A stretch of 64,000 nt of DNA from Novosphingobium sp. Fuku2-ISO-50 (GCF_001519055.1 NZ_KQ954298.1:43880-107879), one strand, 5' to 3'; positions 16,852 through 26,374 are shown, counted from the first letter of the stretch. The notes: generated by a model not told the origin, from the letters alone. Numbers and translations are program-made.

Positions 16852-16881
16852 TTGTTGCGCAGATGATAAATTGCGCAACAA
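16852..16881. promoter_or_regulatory. Inverted repeat TTGTTGCGCA / TGCGCAACAA overlapping the Fic promoter
   Basis: Two perfectly complementary 10-base arms separated by 10 bp cover the -10 region and the spacer. A protein bound here would block RNA polymerase. The winged-helix Fic protein just downstream is the natural candidate. Confidence 0.7.
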
Positions 16882-16891
16882 AACCTGTCAA
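16863..16891 (-). promoter_or_regulatory. Sigma-70-like promoter of the Fic gene
   Basis: Read on the minus strand: a perfect -35 TTGACA, a 17-bp spacer and -10 TATCAT, followed by the ribosome-binding site and GTG start. This is the best promoter match in the window. Confidence 0.72.
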
Positions 16892-16910
16892 TACGCAAGA
16901 AAATGCAGAA

Positions 16911-16939
16911 TCGCGCAATTATTCTCCAATTCGCGCAAT
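16911..16939. repeat. Direct repeats TCGCGCAAT upstream of the Fic promoter
   Basis: Two copies (16911-16919 and 16931-16939) are spaced 20 bp start to start, two helical turns, and share GCGCAA with the inverted repeat near the promoter. They are likely extra binding half-sites for the same regulator. Confidence 0.6.
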
Positions 16940-17157
16940 CTTGGATCTGGGCATGGCTTCCGTCGCGGTCAGCGTGGGTAGAAGGCCGGTGATCTCACTC
17001 TGCTGACCGCACCTGAGGGCAACCGTCGCAAGGAAATCTGAGGTGCAATTGCAGGACATTCACGTGAGGCCGTAATCCAGTCAAAACGGACAAGAATTCA
17101 GTGCCGCAAATTGCATATATCTTTGCGCTTTGTTCCAATCATACGTAGCGTATCGGC

Positions 17158-17505
17158 ATGTCTGAAGGCCGGGATTTCACCCAACTCCAGTGCGAGGTTG
17201 AACGGCTCACTGCCGAAAACGAAGCCTTGCGCCACGATGGTTTTCGCGGATCGAAGGCCGAAGCCATGCTTGCCTTCGAATACGACCGCATCCCGAACGT
17301 CCTCAAAACGCCCCGCGCGATCCGTGTGCAACGCAAGATTGCGACGGCGCTCTTTTTCGTCGTTCCTGCGATGCTGGTAGTAGTCGCGGTAGTGGGCGGC
17401 ATCAATGCCTATCGCGATTACGAGCAGTCGGTCGAAACCCAGCGCGCCGCGTCAAAGTGGGCTGACGATCTGAGAAGCTCCGTCCAAAAGAACCTGGAGA
17501 AATAG
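17158..17505 (+). CDS. Small single-pass membrane protein with coiled coil
   Basis: 115 residues. The N-terminal part (about residues 8-28, LQCEVERLTAENEALR) has heptad character. A strong membrane helix lies at about residues 62-84 (IATALFFVVPAMLVVVAVVGGI), followed by a charged tail. It lies tail to tail with traG, 3 bp apart. I do not recognise the family. A role in conjugation is possible from position alone. No clear ribosome-binding site precedes the ATG, which lowers confidence in the start. Confidence 0.55.
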   Translation: MSEGRDFTQLQCEVERLTAENEALRHDGFRGSKAEAMLAFEYDRIPNVLKTPRAIRVQRKIATALFFVVPAMLVVVAVVGGINAYRDYEQSVETQRAASKWADDLRSSVQKNLEK

Positions 17506-17508
17506 GGA

Positions 17509-20304
17509 TCAAGGCTGATCGGCGTCCTTCCGAACTTTGGGTTCCCAGATGCCGGTTCCTTGGGCACTGCGCTTGAATTCCGCCTTTGCCGAGCCGTCCT
17601 CACGCCGCACGTCCGAAGCGCCATGATCAATCGCATCGCGCGTTTTCTGATCGCCGGGTGCGACATGGGGATGCTGTTCGGCGCTGGCCTGATCACGCGC
17701 ACGTGATCCAGAACCTTGCCCTGACTGGCTATGACGCTGGTGCCCCGCACAGGCTGGTGCTGCCTCATGCGGCAGAGGGAAGGGGGCCGCGCCACGAACC
17801 GCGCCCATCGCCTCGACCGGATCCTTGAGCGCCCCTTGCACACGCCCCAGGTCATCCGCCGCATACTCCTCCAGAATCCGCGAAACGATCATGTTGCGGA
17901 CTTCGCGCTGATGGGGGGAGGGCGTGGTGCTTGTCAGTGACGGTGCGCCAAGGTCCCGGAATTCAGGCGATGCGGCCATGGCGGCATAGCGGCTGGCTAT
18001 GACCTGGCTCATGTCGTCAGAGATCTGGTAGCCGTTGCTGCGTGACATCGAGGCGATATGTTCAAGACGGGTTCCGATGTCGTCAGAACGCGATGCCTGC
18101 CGTTCGAGCGCCTGGGCCTCAGAGAAGTCGCGCTCCACGGCGTGCCGCTTTTCCGCAAAGTTCTCGATCCGGTGAAACGCCCCGTCGCGCCAGTAGCCAC
18201 CATCGGTAAGCGTGATGTCCTGTCCATTGGCGTGGTAATGCGCGACATTGGCGCTCTGGGTCTCGGTCTGGCTGTCGCTCGAGCCGTGCGTTTCCTGGTC
18301 ACCGGTAGTCTTGGCCCAGGCATGGTCCCATGTGCCGCTGCCGGATCCGCCCACTTCGCCGCCAGGGAGCTTGGCGCCTGCGCCAGCCTTGAGCCCTGCG
18401 TGCAGCCCCCAGGTGTTGGTCTGGGCGTGGCCCAGCGATTTGCCATCAGAAAGCGTGTCGCCGATAGTTCGGCTCGACCCGGTCTGGTGCTTGGCATCGG
18501 TGCCCTGCCGGTCGAACCGGGTCTCGACATTGCCGCCTTGCGCGCCGCTTGCCCCTTCGCTGCCATGCGCAGAGCGAGAGCCCGAGGACGTCCCATCGAG
18601 GGTGCGCAGGCCTTCGCTCCAACGTCGGCTTGAGCTTTCGCGCAACTGGTTGGCGCGGGTGTGATACTGCGCGCCAGTGTCCTGCAAGCTGCCGGTGACG
18701 CTGGCCACTTCGCTGGCGGAGAAGCCGAACCGGCTGATCCCGGGCGCAGCATTGTATACTGTCGAGCCATCCGCCGTGGTGGTCGTGATCGTGCCGTTGC
18801 CCTCGCGCATGTTCACTTGTGGGATTGGGGACGTCGCCACATTCCATGTCGGCGCGGTGTTGACCTGGTTGCCGGTCGCGTTCTGGAACTGGCTGTTGCC
18901 GTAGGCATAATTACCGGTTGTGCGTTCCACGGCCGCCGCTTCGGCGGCCTGCAGGGCAGGGGCGAGCATAGCGGTGGTGTTCGAAGCGATCGACATGGCC
19001 CCCTTGGCCATGCCGGCGGCGATGACGGGCACGAACATCAGCAGATAGCCGGCGAGCGTCTCCATGTTCTGGTCGACGCTGTCGATCCCGGCCATCGTCG
19101 CCATGGTCATGCCCTGCGGGGCCAGCGCGGTGAGCTGCGCAGCCGAGTACTGGGTAATGAACATGTGGAGCACGGCATAGAGCGGGCCCCACGAGGCGAG
19201 GTAGAAGAAACCAGTAAGGTAGCCCTTGAGCAGGGCAGGGCCAGTCTGCGGAAAAAGGAACAGTGGGAACACGACTGGGAACATCGCGTAGAAGACGATG
19301 GTCAGAACCAGGTTCAGCACCGGCACCCAGGTCATCGCCTGGCGCGCGGCCGAGATGTAGGAATTCTGCGCCTGCACATCGGCATGGAGCGCGGCGAAAG
19401 TGTCGCCGCCGCCCGAGCCGAAGTTGGCGCGCGCTTCCATGAAAGCGTTGACCAGCGAGCGCTGCTGAAAAATCTGTTGGGCGCTCATTGCGTTGCCGCC
19501 GAAATAGGTTTGCGCCATCGTCGGAAGATCGGTCTGCAACTGGGTGACGGCGCTGGCTGCCGGCAAGTTGGGATAGAAGGATGACGCCGCTGCCTGCAAA
19601 CCGACGGTTCCGAGATTGGGATAGGCGGACTGGATTGCGGTGTAGGCGGCCTGGCAGCCGATGATCGAAGACGTACCACCACCGGCAGGGATCCAGCTGG
19701 TGGAGCGAGCCGGTGAACCTGGCCCCAGCGCAGTCAGCAAGTCTGTGCTGCTGGCCAGCGTTGTCCACCCGTTCCCTTGGCCGAGCAAGATGTCATAGAA
19801 CGTGCATTGCTGAAGGTAGGCTTCGACATTGGCCTTCATGATCGGATCGGCGATCGTGAACTGGCTGGTCAGATCGTTGAGGCGGGTCGGATAGAGCATC
19901 CCGCCTGCAGTGAACTCGAGGCTGGCGGGCATCGTGAACACGCTCTCGGCGGTTTGCGTCAGCCAATTGTTCACCTGGCTCGAAAATGAGGCAACGACGG
20001 CAAGCCCGATCGGAACATTGGCAACGGCGCCATTGCCGACGGTGGGGTTCACCGTGTCGGTCACGACCACCGTCGCCGTCGGCACAATCATGGCGAGATA
20101 CATCGCCGTTGCCGACAGGAACCAGTTGAACAGCACGCGCCAATTGAGCGCGAAGGCCATGACGACCAGGCAGTAGCCGAGACCCATGACCATGACGACC
20201 TGGAGCATCGACCGAAACCCGCCGCCGCCGCACCAGGCAGCGACGGCGTTGAGCACGTTGACGATGTACTGACCGCCCCCGCTGGTGATCACGTTGACGT
20301 TCAT
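17509..20304 (-). CDS. traG: F-type conjugation protein TraG (mating-pair stabilisation)
   Basis: 931 residues, close to F TraG (938). The N-terminal half holds several membrane helices (for example VVMVMGLGYCLVVMAF, FLSATAMYLAMIVP and TWVPVLNLVLTIVFYAMFPVVFPLFLF). The C-terminal half is periplasmic, hydrophilic and Gly/Ser/Thr/Gln-rich. In the F plasmid the N-terminal part is needed for pilus assembly with TraH and TraF, and the C-terminal part stabilises mating pairs and acts in entry exclusion by contact with TraS. It is the last gene of the transfer operon, 9 bp after traH. No TraS/TraT-like exclusion gene follows in this window. Confidence 0.92.
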   Translation of the reverse strand: MNVNVITSGGGQYIVNVLNAVAAWCGGGGFRSMLQVVMVMGLGYCLVVMAFALNWRVLFNWFLSATAMYLAMIVPTATVVVTDTVNPTVGNGAVANVPIGLAVVASFSSQVNNWLTQTAESVFTMPASLEFTAGGMLYPTRLNDLTSQFTIADPIMKANVEAYLQQCTFYDILLGQGNGWTTLASSTDLLTALGPGSPARSTSWIPAGGGTSSIIGCQAAYTAIQSAYPNLGTVGLQAAASSFYPNLPAASAVTQLQTDLPTMAQTYFGGNAMSAQQIFQQRSLVNAFMEARANFGSGGGDTFAALHADVQAQNSYISAARQAMTWVPVLNLVLTIVFYAMFPVVFPLFLFPQTGPALLKGYLTGFFYLASWGPLYAVLHMFITQYSAAQLTALAPQGMTMATMAGIDSVDQNMETLAGYLLMFVPVIAAGMAKGAMSIASNTTAMLAPALQAAEAAAVERTTGNYAYGNSQFQNATGNQVNTAPTWNVATSPIPQVNMREGNGTITTTTADGSTVYNAAPGISRFGFSASEVASVTGSLQDTGAQYHTRANQLRESSSRRWSEGLRTLDGTSSGSRSAHGSEGASGAQGGNVETRFDRQGTDAKHQTGSSRTIGDTLSDGKSLGHAQTNTWGLHAGLKAGAGAKLPGGEVGGSGSGTWDHAWAKTTGDQETHGSSDSQTETQSANVAHYHANGQDITLTDGGYWRDGAFHRIENFAEKRHAVERDFSEAQALERQASRSDDIGTRLEHIASMSRSNGYQISDDMSQVIASRYAAMAASPEFRDLGAPSLTSTTPSPHQREVRNMIVSRILEEYAADDLGRVQGALKDPVEAMGAVRGAAPFPLPHEAAPACAGHQRHSQSGQGSGSRARDQASAEQHPHVAPGDQKTRDAIDHGASDVRREDGSAKAEFKRSAQGTGIWEPKVRKDADQP

Positions 20305-20313
20305 GGGGGCCTC

Positions 20314-21732
20314 TTATTGGAGCGGGTGCTGGCTGAGTGATTTTTCGAACTGGAGCGCGGCGGTCATCTGTGGCGACATTGCGTTGCGCAATGTTGCCTC
20401 GATGCGGATGGTGCGGTCGAGGATCTGCTCGGTGCGGGTCAGGCGCCCGGAATTGTGCATGACCTGGCTATCGAGCGTCTGGCTGACGGTACGCAACTGG
20501 TCCTGCCACTGCTTGAGCGTGGTCGGATCTGCGTTGTGGAACGAGGTCTGCCCATCGGTGACCATCTTGTAGAACTGCTGGACCACAGTCTCGAGCAGGT
20601 CGACTGCGGTGATTTCGGAAAGCTCGGTCAGGTCCGCGCTGTTCATCCCGCCAAAGCTCGCGGCGGAATTGACCACCATGATCTTGTAGAGCGGAATGGA
20701 GGTCGCCCCCAGGAGCCCGATCTCCTGGGTCGTCAGCGCCTGATTGCCCTGTATCCGACCCTGGATGTCAATCAACATATTGTAGACGTGGGTCTTGAGT
20801 GCGGCACTGGTGTTGACGTTCAGCGTGGTTTGCGTCGGGTTGAGGCATTGGTCGGTAGTGTCGCAGGCATAGACTTGCGCCGTGCTGCCACCATCGAGCA
20901 GCGCCGTGATCAGAGCCGGATCGCCTTGGCCCATGAATTGATAGGTCGGCCCCTGGCTGTCGCTGGTGCCGGGCTGATAGATTACCGTTCCGACAAGACT
21001 CATCAGGTACTGTTTGAAATCGGTGTCGAAGCTCGGGTATTTCTGGGTGAGCATCGCCCACGTGTAGTTGTAGGGGCCGGCGGGGATCGTCTTGTCCTTG
21101 TTGCCCGACAGCGTGGATGTCTGGCTGCCGCCCGTGCCGCAGCCTTGCTCGGACGCAGCCCAGTCCGAGAACACGCCCTGGCTGTTGCCGATCTGCTTGC
21201 AGAACTGCGAATCGCGCGCGCCAGCCAAGCCCGCAAGTCCTGCGGCCATCTGCTCGCCCGCCTGGCAGGCATTCAAGGAATGCTGCAGGAATTGCTGAAG
21301 TTTCTGGCTCACTTCCTTGATGTTGACGCCGATCACCGAGCTGATCGCGTCGATCGCCAGACTGAAAATGAATGCCTCGGCGCCATTGGCGACGGCTTTC
21401 ATCATCGCGACGATCTGGTCGGAGTTGATGTAGGAGAACGAGCCGGTGAAGATGTCGATGCCGCCGCAGCCGGCCTTCACGCTCGGCATCTGCAGATTGC
21501 CCAACGTGAATGTCTGCGGCGCGGGGAAGCGGACCCACAGATTGCCGCCGCTGTAATAGCCGCCCTTCTGGCCGGAATAGGCAACCGGGCCGGTAGCATT
21601 GGCCGAGCCGCCAAGGCTGGTGAAGAAGGTGTTGAGCTGGCCCGAGACATCGGCGCACGCAGTATCGGCACCAACCAGTGCGCATGTGGCGCCAAGGCAG
21701 ATGCCGGCTTTCCAGAGGCGGGAGTTGCGCAT
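20314..21732 (-). CDS. traH: Conjugative pilus assembly protein TraH
   Basis: 472 residues with a signal peptide (KAGICLGATCALVGADTACA) and a mature part beginning DVSGQLNTFFTSLGGSANATGPVAYSGQKGGYYSGGNLWVRFP, a diagnostic TraH opening. A conserved CGGIDIFTGSFSYIN block follows at about residue 87. TraH is a periplasmic and outer-membrane-associated factor needed for F pilus extension, acting with TraF, TraG, TraU, TraW and TrbI. The start overlaps the traF stop by one base. Several cysteines fit the disulfide-dependent assembly of this group. Confidence 0.93.
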   Translation of the reverse strand: MRNSRLWKAGICLGATCALVGADTACADVSGQLNTFFTSLGGSANATGPVAYSGQKGGYYSGGNLWVRFPAPQTFTLGNLQMPSVKAGCGGIDIFTGSFSYINSDQIVAMMKAVANGAEAFIFSLAIDAISSVIGVNIKEVSQKLQQFLQHSLNACQAGEQMAAGLAGLAGARDSQFCKQIGNSQGVFSDWAASEQGCGTGGSQTSTLSGNKDKTIPAGPYNYTWAMLTQKYPSFDTDFKQYLMSLVGTVIYQPGTSDSQGPTYQFMGQGDPALITALLDGGSTAQVYACDTTDQCLNPTQTTLNVNTSAALKTHVYNMLIDIQGRIQGNQALTTQEIGLLGATSIPLYKIMVVNSAASFGGMNSADLTELSEITAVDLLETVVQQFYKMVTDGQTSFHNADPTTLKQWQDQLRTVSQTLDSQVMHNSGRLTRTEQILDRTIRIEATLRNAMSPQMTAALQFEKSLSQHPLQ

Positions 21733-22664
21733 CAGAAGTCACTCCCGGGCTTGACGCTGGTGAGCGTGAAAATGCGGCTCATGACCTCGTCTTCGGCCAT
21801 GACGCCGTAGCCGATCGGGATCGGCTTCTTGAGGTAAGTGTCGAACAGAACCAGCGCGGGTACCTGACCTCCCGACAGCCCCATCTTCAGGTATTGCCCA
21901 TGGTTCACGACAAAGCGCGGAAAAATGGGGTTTGGCCCACCGTCCATCGAGACCGCGAGCACAGAGATATTGTACTTGTCGGCGAGTGTGCGGACGATCG
22001 GCGCGAATACATCGCAGGCACCGCACGAGGCTGAATAGAACAGGAAGAGGCCATAGCGTTCGGACAAGGAAGCCATCACGGCTTCCTTGTCGACCTTGCG
22101 CTGGGCGAGCCAGGCGGTCTTGCCCAACGTGTCGACCGGGCGCTGGAGCGTGTAATCGAGATCAGCATGCTGCCAGATGGCGCGTTCCCACACGTCGGTG
22201 AAGGTCGAGGCCCGATCGAGTTGCTCACGCTGGTAGCGGACATAGGCAATGACATTATCAGGCGTGGGCTCGAGGATGGCCTTTGCCTTCAGTTCCTCGA
22301 GCTGCGCGCCGATCTGGTCGAGTTGCTTGCGATAGGGCACTGCGGGCGCCGTTGATGCGCTGGTCTTGTCGGCCGTCCTGGGCCGTTCGCAATAGAACCA
22401 TGTGCCGAGCTTGCGCTCGCCGCAATAGAATGGGTCCTGGCCGGGCGCTTCCGCATGATCCGCAGATGCCATCGCGGTGCCGTTGTCGCTGGATTGCATG
22501 GGCGCAGCCGGATCATTGCCATCAGGGTTGGCCGTGGCGGCGGGCTCATCCAGATCCGGCGCGGGCGGCGCGGCCAAAGCGGGTCTTGCAAAGCATGCGG
22601 CGATCAAGGCCACCCCGAAAAATGCGCGCATGTGAACATGTGGGCGTGTGGATGTGTGGATCAT
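21732..22664 (-). CDS. traF: Conjugative pilus assembly protein TraF, thioredoxin-like with CxxC
   Basis: 310 residues with a signal sequence (MRAFFGVALIAACFARPALA after a short leader), a proline-rich linker and a C-terminal thioredoxin fold ending in typical TraF sequence (LALVLFDT... TYLKKPIPIGYGVMAEDEVMSRI). The motif SASCGACDVF near residue 212 is a redox CxxC, which TraF of the F plasmid itself lacks; here TraF may be an active oxidoreductase. ATG 22664 shares ATGA with the traN stop; Met at 22631 is an alternative start. It acts in the periplasm with TraH and TraW. Confidence 0.9.
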   Translation of the reverse strand: MIHTSTRPHVHMRAFFGVALIAACFARPALAAPPAPDLDEPAATANPDGNDPAAPMQSSDNGTAMASADHAEAPGQDPFYCGERKLGTWFYCERPRTADKTSASTAPAVPYRKQLDQIGAQLEELKAKAILEPTPDNVIAYVRYQREQLDRASTFTDVWERAIWQHADLDYTLQRPVDTLGKTAWLAQRKVDKEAVMASLSERYGLFLFYSASCGACDVFAPIVRTLADKYNISVLAVSMDGGPNPIFPRFVVNHGQYLKMGLSGGQVPALVLFDTYLKKPIPIGYGVMAEDEVMSRIFTLTSVKPGSDF

Positions 22665-24601
22665 GGTGTGGACCCTGTCTGTGTGCCGGTCGCGCCGGCG
22701 TTCTGGTAATATTGCTGGACCTGAGCCTGGATCTGCGCGGAAGTCTGAAGCGAGCCGGGCAGCGAGACGGCGCTGGTGAAGTTCGCGTAGACCTCGGAGA
22801 AATCCATCTTGGAGAGGTCGAGCTGCGAAAACTGCGCGACGGTGAACCCGCTGCAATTGGGGGTCTGCGGCGTGCCAAAGTCGATCCCCAGCTGCATGCG
22901 GCCCTGTTCCTGGATCACGCGGGCAAGCTCGGATTGGTAGCAGCAATAGCTCAGGCGCTCGGTGGTGCAGACGAACAGCGCCTTTTGAGAGCAGTATTCC
23001 CCGACATAGTGGCACAGCCCCATGCGGTCCTCGACATCGAGCAGCATCTCCTGCTGCGAGCACAGGAAAGTCACCAGAAACTGGGTGACCATCGAGAGCA
23101 GGAAGCCGTAATTGCCGGTCAGGATGCCGGCGAGGGCGACTGCGCTCGAGGCGGCAGTGAGCATTCCGGACACTTTACCCGCGCAGCAATTGACCAAACC
23201 AAACAGCGGTTTGTGGCAGCCTGTTGATGTGCCGCCAAAGATCGTCAGGCTGCCCGGATCGAACTGGCTGGTGGCATTGCCCATGGCGTTGATCGCCGCC
23301 AGGGCATTCTGGAGATCCGGCGTGGGCGAGGTGGGCAGCGTCGTGCAACTGCCGTTGAGGCAGTAGACGCTGCCCGAACACGCATAGCCGCCGGGCGCCT
23401 GCGTCGGGTTGGGCGTCGTGCATTTGTAGACGTTGCTGGTGACCTGACAGGCCCCGACTTGCGGGTTGTCGAGGCAGACTGAATGGTCGAAGGTGCAATT
23501 GGTCTTGGTGGCCAGCGTTGCGCAGGTGTTCGCCGGCGTCAGGGCGCCGCATTGGTAGGTTGCCTGCCATTGCCAACAATCGTGGGTGACCGACACGCCG
23601 TTGATCGTGCGCGTGGTGGGTGAGGGGTCGGTGCAGACTTGCGTGGGCGGAAGGCATGTTGCGCCGCCCGCAGAGATGGCGGTCAACTGCGATTGGCAGT
23701 CGCTGTTGTCGACACTGGATCCCCCGTAGATCTGGACCGGGCCGAGGTAGCTCGCACCGGCAACGCCGGGGGCTTGATCCACCGCAGGCGGGGGACCGCA
23801 GACCGCGCCGCCATAATAGCAGTAGGTGTTGGACGCCCCGGTCCCATAATTGGTCTGGCCTGAGCAGGTATATGTCGTGTCGGTTTCGGCAAAGGACACG
23901 CCGAGCCCGGCACCCGAAGGCCAGGTGGTCGTCGCGGGCTTGGTGACGGTCTGCGCCACTTTGCAGGACGATTGCGTGGCGAAGGTTCCGCAGTCCGATG
24001 CGCTGCCGAACGGCGATGCAGTTCCGGTCTTCGCATCCACGATCGACCATTGCGATGTGTGGCAGGTATACTGGTAGCCGGTGGTGAACTGGTTTGCCCA
24101 GTTGATGGTGCAGGTGAAACTTGAATCCGTCTCCGCTGAGCCGATCTGGCAGGAATCATAATAGACGCTGCTGCCGCCAGAGGTTGCCGGCAGAGGCTGG
24201 CAGGAGCCTTCGCTGCTGCTGGTGCCGACCCCGGCATAGGCACCGGGGTTTGCTTCCACCCTTTGCGCATTGGCGACCCCGATCGTCGAAGTATCGAACG
24301 AACCCCGATTGGGGTTGGTGACGATGGCGTAAGGCTGACTGGTGGCGGCAGCGACCGCGCCATCGCTGCCCATCTGGGCGGGATTGGTGAGATAGTTCGA
24401 TTGCGGCAGGTCACTGCCACCGTAGCCCGGGACGGTGCTGGGGGCATTGGTGCTGGTGACCGTGCCTGCAACCTGGGTCTGCAGACTTTGTGCGACCTGG
24501 CCGGCCGCAGATGTCGGATCGATGGTCTGGGCATGGAGCGTGGTCGAGGCGAGCAGAGCGATTGTGGCGCTCACACGGCCAAAGGTGCGGCGCCGGCTCA
24601 T
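22661..24601 (-). CDS. traN: Mating-pair stabilisation protein TraN
   Basis: 646 residues, exported (signal ending LASTTLHAQ), Cys-rich throughout with many paired cysteines such as CNYxC-like loops, and with the family's C-terminal block CCAGKVSGML followed by LFVCTTERLSYCCYQSELARVIQEQGR. TraN is an outer-membrane adhesin that recognises the recipient surface. ATG 24601 (MSRRRTFGRV) shares ATGA with the trbC stop. It depends on disulfide formation, matching the DsbC-like gene and the CxxC TraF encoded in the same operon. Confidence 0.92.
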   Translation of the reverse strand: MSRRRTFGRVSATIALLASTTLHAQTIDPTSAAGQVAQSLQTQVAGTVTSTNAPSTVPGYGGSDLPQSNYLTNPAQMGSDGAVAAATSQPYAIVTNPNRGSFDTSTIGVANAQRVEANPGAYAGVGTSSSEGSCQPLPATSGGSSVYYDSCQIGSAETDSSFTCTINWANQFTTGYQYTCHTSQWSIVDAKTGTASPFGSASDCGTFATQSSCKVAQTVTKPATTTWPSGAGLGVSFAETDTTYTCSGQTNYGTGASNTYCYYGGAVCGPPPAVDQAPGVAGASYLGPVQIYGGSSVDNSDCQSQLTAISAGGATCLPPTQVCTDPSPTTRTINGVSVTHDCWQWQATYQCGALTPANTCATLATKTNCTFDHSVCLDNPQVGACQVTSNVYKCTTPNPTQAPGGYACSGSVYCLNGSCTTLPTSPTPDLQNALAAINAMGNATSQFDPGSLTIFGGTSTGCHKPLFGLVNCCAGKVSGMLTAASSAVALAGILTGNYGFLLSMVTQFLVTFLCSQQEMLLDVEDRMGLCHYVGEYCSQKALFVCTTERLSYCCYQSELARVIQEQGRMQLGIDFGTPQTPNCSGFTVAQFSQLDLSKMDFSEVYANFTSAVSLPGSLQTSAQIQAQVQQYYQNAGATGTQTGSTP

Positions 24602-25356
24602 GGAGCCCCCTTCAGTGCCTGCAAAGCGGCGCGCGCGACAGACGCGCCGGGCCCGTTGCCATCGGCGATCGTTTCGGCCGCGAAAGAGGTTGTCACATTG
24701 CCGGAAAGGCGATCGAACGGCGGTGGGCTTGCAACGCAGTCGTCTCCCGTACACGGCGCCATGCCGGTGGAGGCCGCGACATAGGTCGGCACAACCTCGA
24801 CATGGAACGCTTTGAACAGCCGGGGGTCGATGGTGATGCGGGGCTGGGTTCCGGGCGGAATCGCCTTCGACAAGCCTTTCATGAAAGCGCCCGCGCCCTG
24901 CGGCGAGAACCCCCGAAACACGATCGTGCCCCCGGCGCGCGACACATCGCCAATCATCTGGCGCAAAGAATCCTCGGGCATAGCGAGGCTGGCAAAAGCG
25001 AGAAACTGCGGCGCAGGGCGTGCGACCGGCGCCATGGTCCTGCTCGCATTGGCCACCATGGAGTCGAGATCGATCGTGCCGGCAGATGCTGGATTCGGGT
25101 TGGTTTTCGCAGCAGCCTCGCCAAGCCGGGCCTTGGACACATCGACCGTGTGCTCTGCGTCGGCGTTGCTGGCGCCGCTCACAGCCTGCCGCGCGATGGC
25201 GCGGCCGATCAGCGCCGAAAGCGTAGCGGCTTCATTCTGGGCATGGCGACTGATGGCCTCAAGGTCCAGGCCATCGACGCTTGTCTGGGCAAGCACAGTG
25301 CCGATACCGGTGGCAGTGAGGGCCAGGCTCGCAAGGAGAATGAGACGTTTGCGCAT
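24598..25356 (-). CDS. trbC: Conjugative pilus assembly protein TrbC (F type)
   Basis: 252 residues with a signal peptide (MRKRLILLASLALTATGIGTVLAQ). The C-terminal half FLAFASLAMPEDSLRQMIGDVSRAGGTIVFRGF and ITIDPRLFKAFHVEVVPTYVA is the F-type TrbC signature, a degenerate thioredoxin-like fold. It works with TraW in pilus assembly. Start 25356 follows AGGTGGGACCG, and the gene begins 10 bp after traU. This F-type TrbC is unrelated to the RP4 TrbC pilin. Confidence 0.92.
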   Translation of the reverse strand: MRKRLILLASLALTATGIGTVLAQTSVDGLDLEAISRHAQNEAATLSALIGRAIARQAVSGASNADAEHTVDVSKARLGEAAAKTNPNPASAGTIDLDSMVANASRTMAPVARPAPQFLAFASLAMPEDSLRQMIGDVSRAGGTIVFRGFSPQGAGAFMKGLSKAIPPGTQPRITIDPRLFKAFHVEVVPTYVAASTGMAPCTGDDCVASPPPFDRLSGNVTTSFAAETIADGNGPGASVARAALQALKGAP

Positions 25357-25366
25357 CGGTCCCACC

Positions 25367-26374
25367 TCAGAAAGCGCAGCAATTGCGCTTGCGCCACAGC
25401 AGGTAGCCGACGTCTTCGCCGACCACCGGATAGACGTGCGAGGTTGCCTGAATGACGGTGGACCCACCTGGCGGCTCGCAAGCATAGCGGCCCGAGGTCG
25501 CCGCAACCGGGTTCACCATCTGCAGCCGGTATTGCGACTTCTGCAGGATCGGCATGATGTATTTGCCGCACAGGCCCTGGCTGCCCATCGTGCCCCAGGC
25601 CAGCGCTGTGCGGTGCATCTTGAACAGCATGCGCTCGGCGACGAGCCGCATCGATTGGTCGACGGTGGTGTTGTTCCCGACATGGCCGGTCATCGGGTAC
25701 ATGCTGCCGTTGCACCCTGCGCACCAAAACAGCGGATCGAGCGGCAGCCCCATGGTTGCAGCGACACAATCGGCCGCGCACGCCGCCTGAGCCAAAGGAA
25801 AATCGAACACTACAGTCTCGGGGTAGACTTCGGCGGCAAGGGTATCGTCGGCCCAGGTCGGGTCGAGCTCGGTCATATAGGCCAAGTCGAACGAGGCCTG
25901 CTCGAAACAGATGAAATCGCCCAGCAATTCGAGCAGATAGAACAGCGGGTAGATGTAATAGTGCGCTTGGTAATGTGCGGTCATCTCGCCCGCACCGCCG
26001 GTCTGGCTCGAATAGGACATGTGCCCGGTTCCGAGGTGCAGCCCGGGGTTGAGGGTGATCCCGCCCAGGTTTGGAAAGCAGAACGGCTTGGTGGTCACAT
26101 CGATCAGCCGCACCGGCTCCCAGAACCCGAACGACAAGCCGGGCCGCACTCCACACAGGCACACCGGCAGCGATGGATTGGGCGGATCGGGATATTGGCT
26201 TGGCCACAGATCCGCAGCCCCGATCGACAGCGGGAAGAAGCAATCCCAGCAGACATCGGTCAGCGGATTGGGAAAATGTCCATGACACGTCGTTGCGCTC
26301 TGCGCCTCGGCCACGGGGGCGGCGGTAAGCAGGCCGAGCGCGGCCATGGCGGGCGAGATGAGCGCCCGGATCAT
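25367..26374 (-). CDS. traU: Conjugative DNA transfer protein TraU
   Basis: 335 residues. Signal peptide MIRALISPAMAALGLLTAAPVAEA, then CHGHFPNPLTDVCWDCFFPLSIG, a diagnostic TraU opening. Many conserved cysteines follow, including CNGSMYPMTGHV. TraU is periplasmic and is needed more for DNA transfer than for pilus growth. The start shares ATGA with the preceding small gene. Confidence 0.94.
   Translation of the reverse strand: MIRALISPAMAALGLLTAAPVAEAQSATTCHGHFPNPLTDVCWDCFFPLSIGAADLWPSQYPDPPNPSLPVCLCGVRPGLSFGFWEPVRLIDVTTKPFCFPNLGGITLNPGLHLGTGHMSYSSQTGGAGEMTAHYQAHYYIYPLFYLLELLGDFICFEQASFDLAYMTELDPTWADDTLAAEVYPETVVFDFPLAQAACAADCVAATMGLPLDPLFWCAGCNGSMYPMTGHVGNNTTVDQSMRLVAERMLFKMHRTALAWGTMGSQGLCGKYIMPILQKSQYRLQMVNPVAATSGRYACEPPGGSTVIQATSHVYPVVGEDVGYLLWRKRNCCAF

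Larger units (their letters stand above)
16842..17157. other. Intergenic region carrying the Fic gene promoter and operator repeats
   Basis: The left 100 bp hold the promoter and GCGCAA repeats described separately. The rest (16940-17157) has no recognised element. It should also contain the promoter of the small membrane protein gene at 17158, which I cannot point to. Confidence 0.6.
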
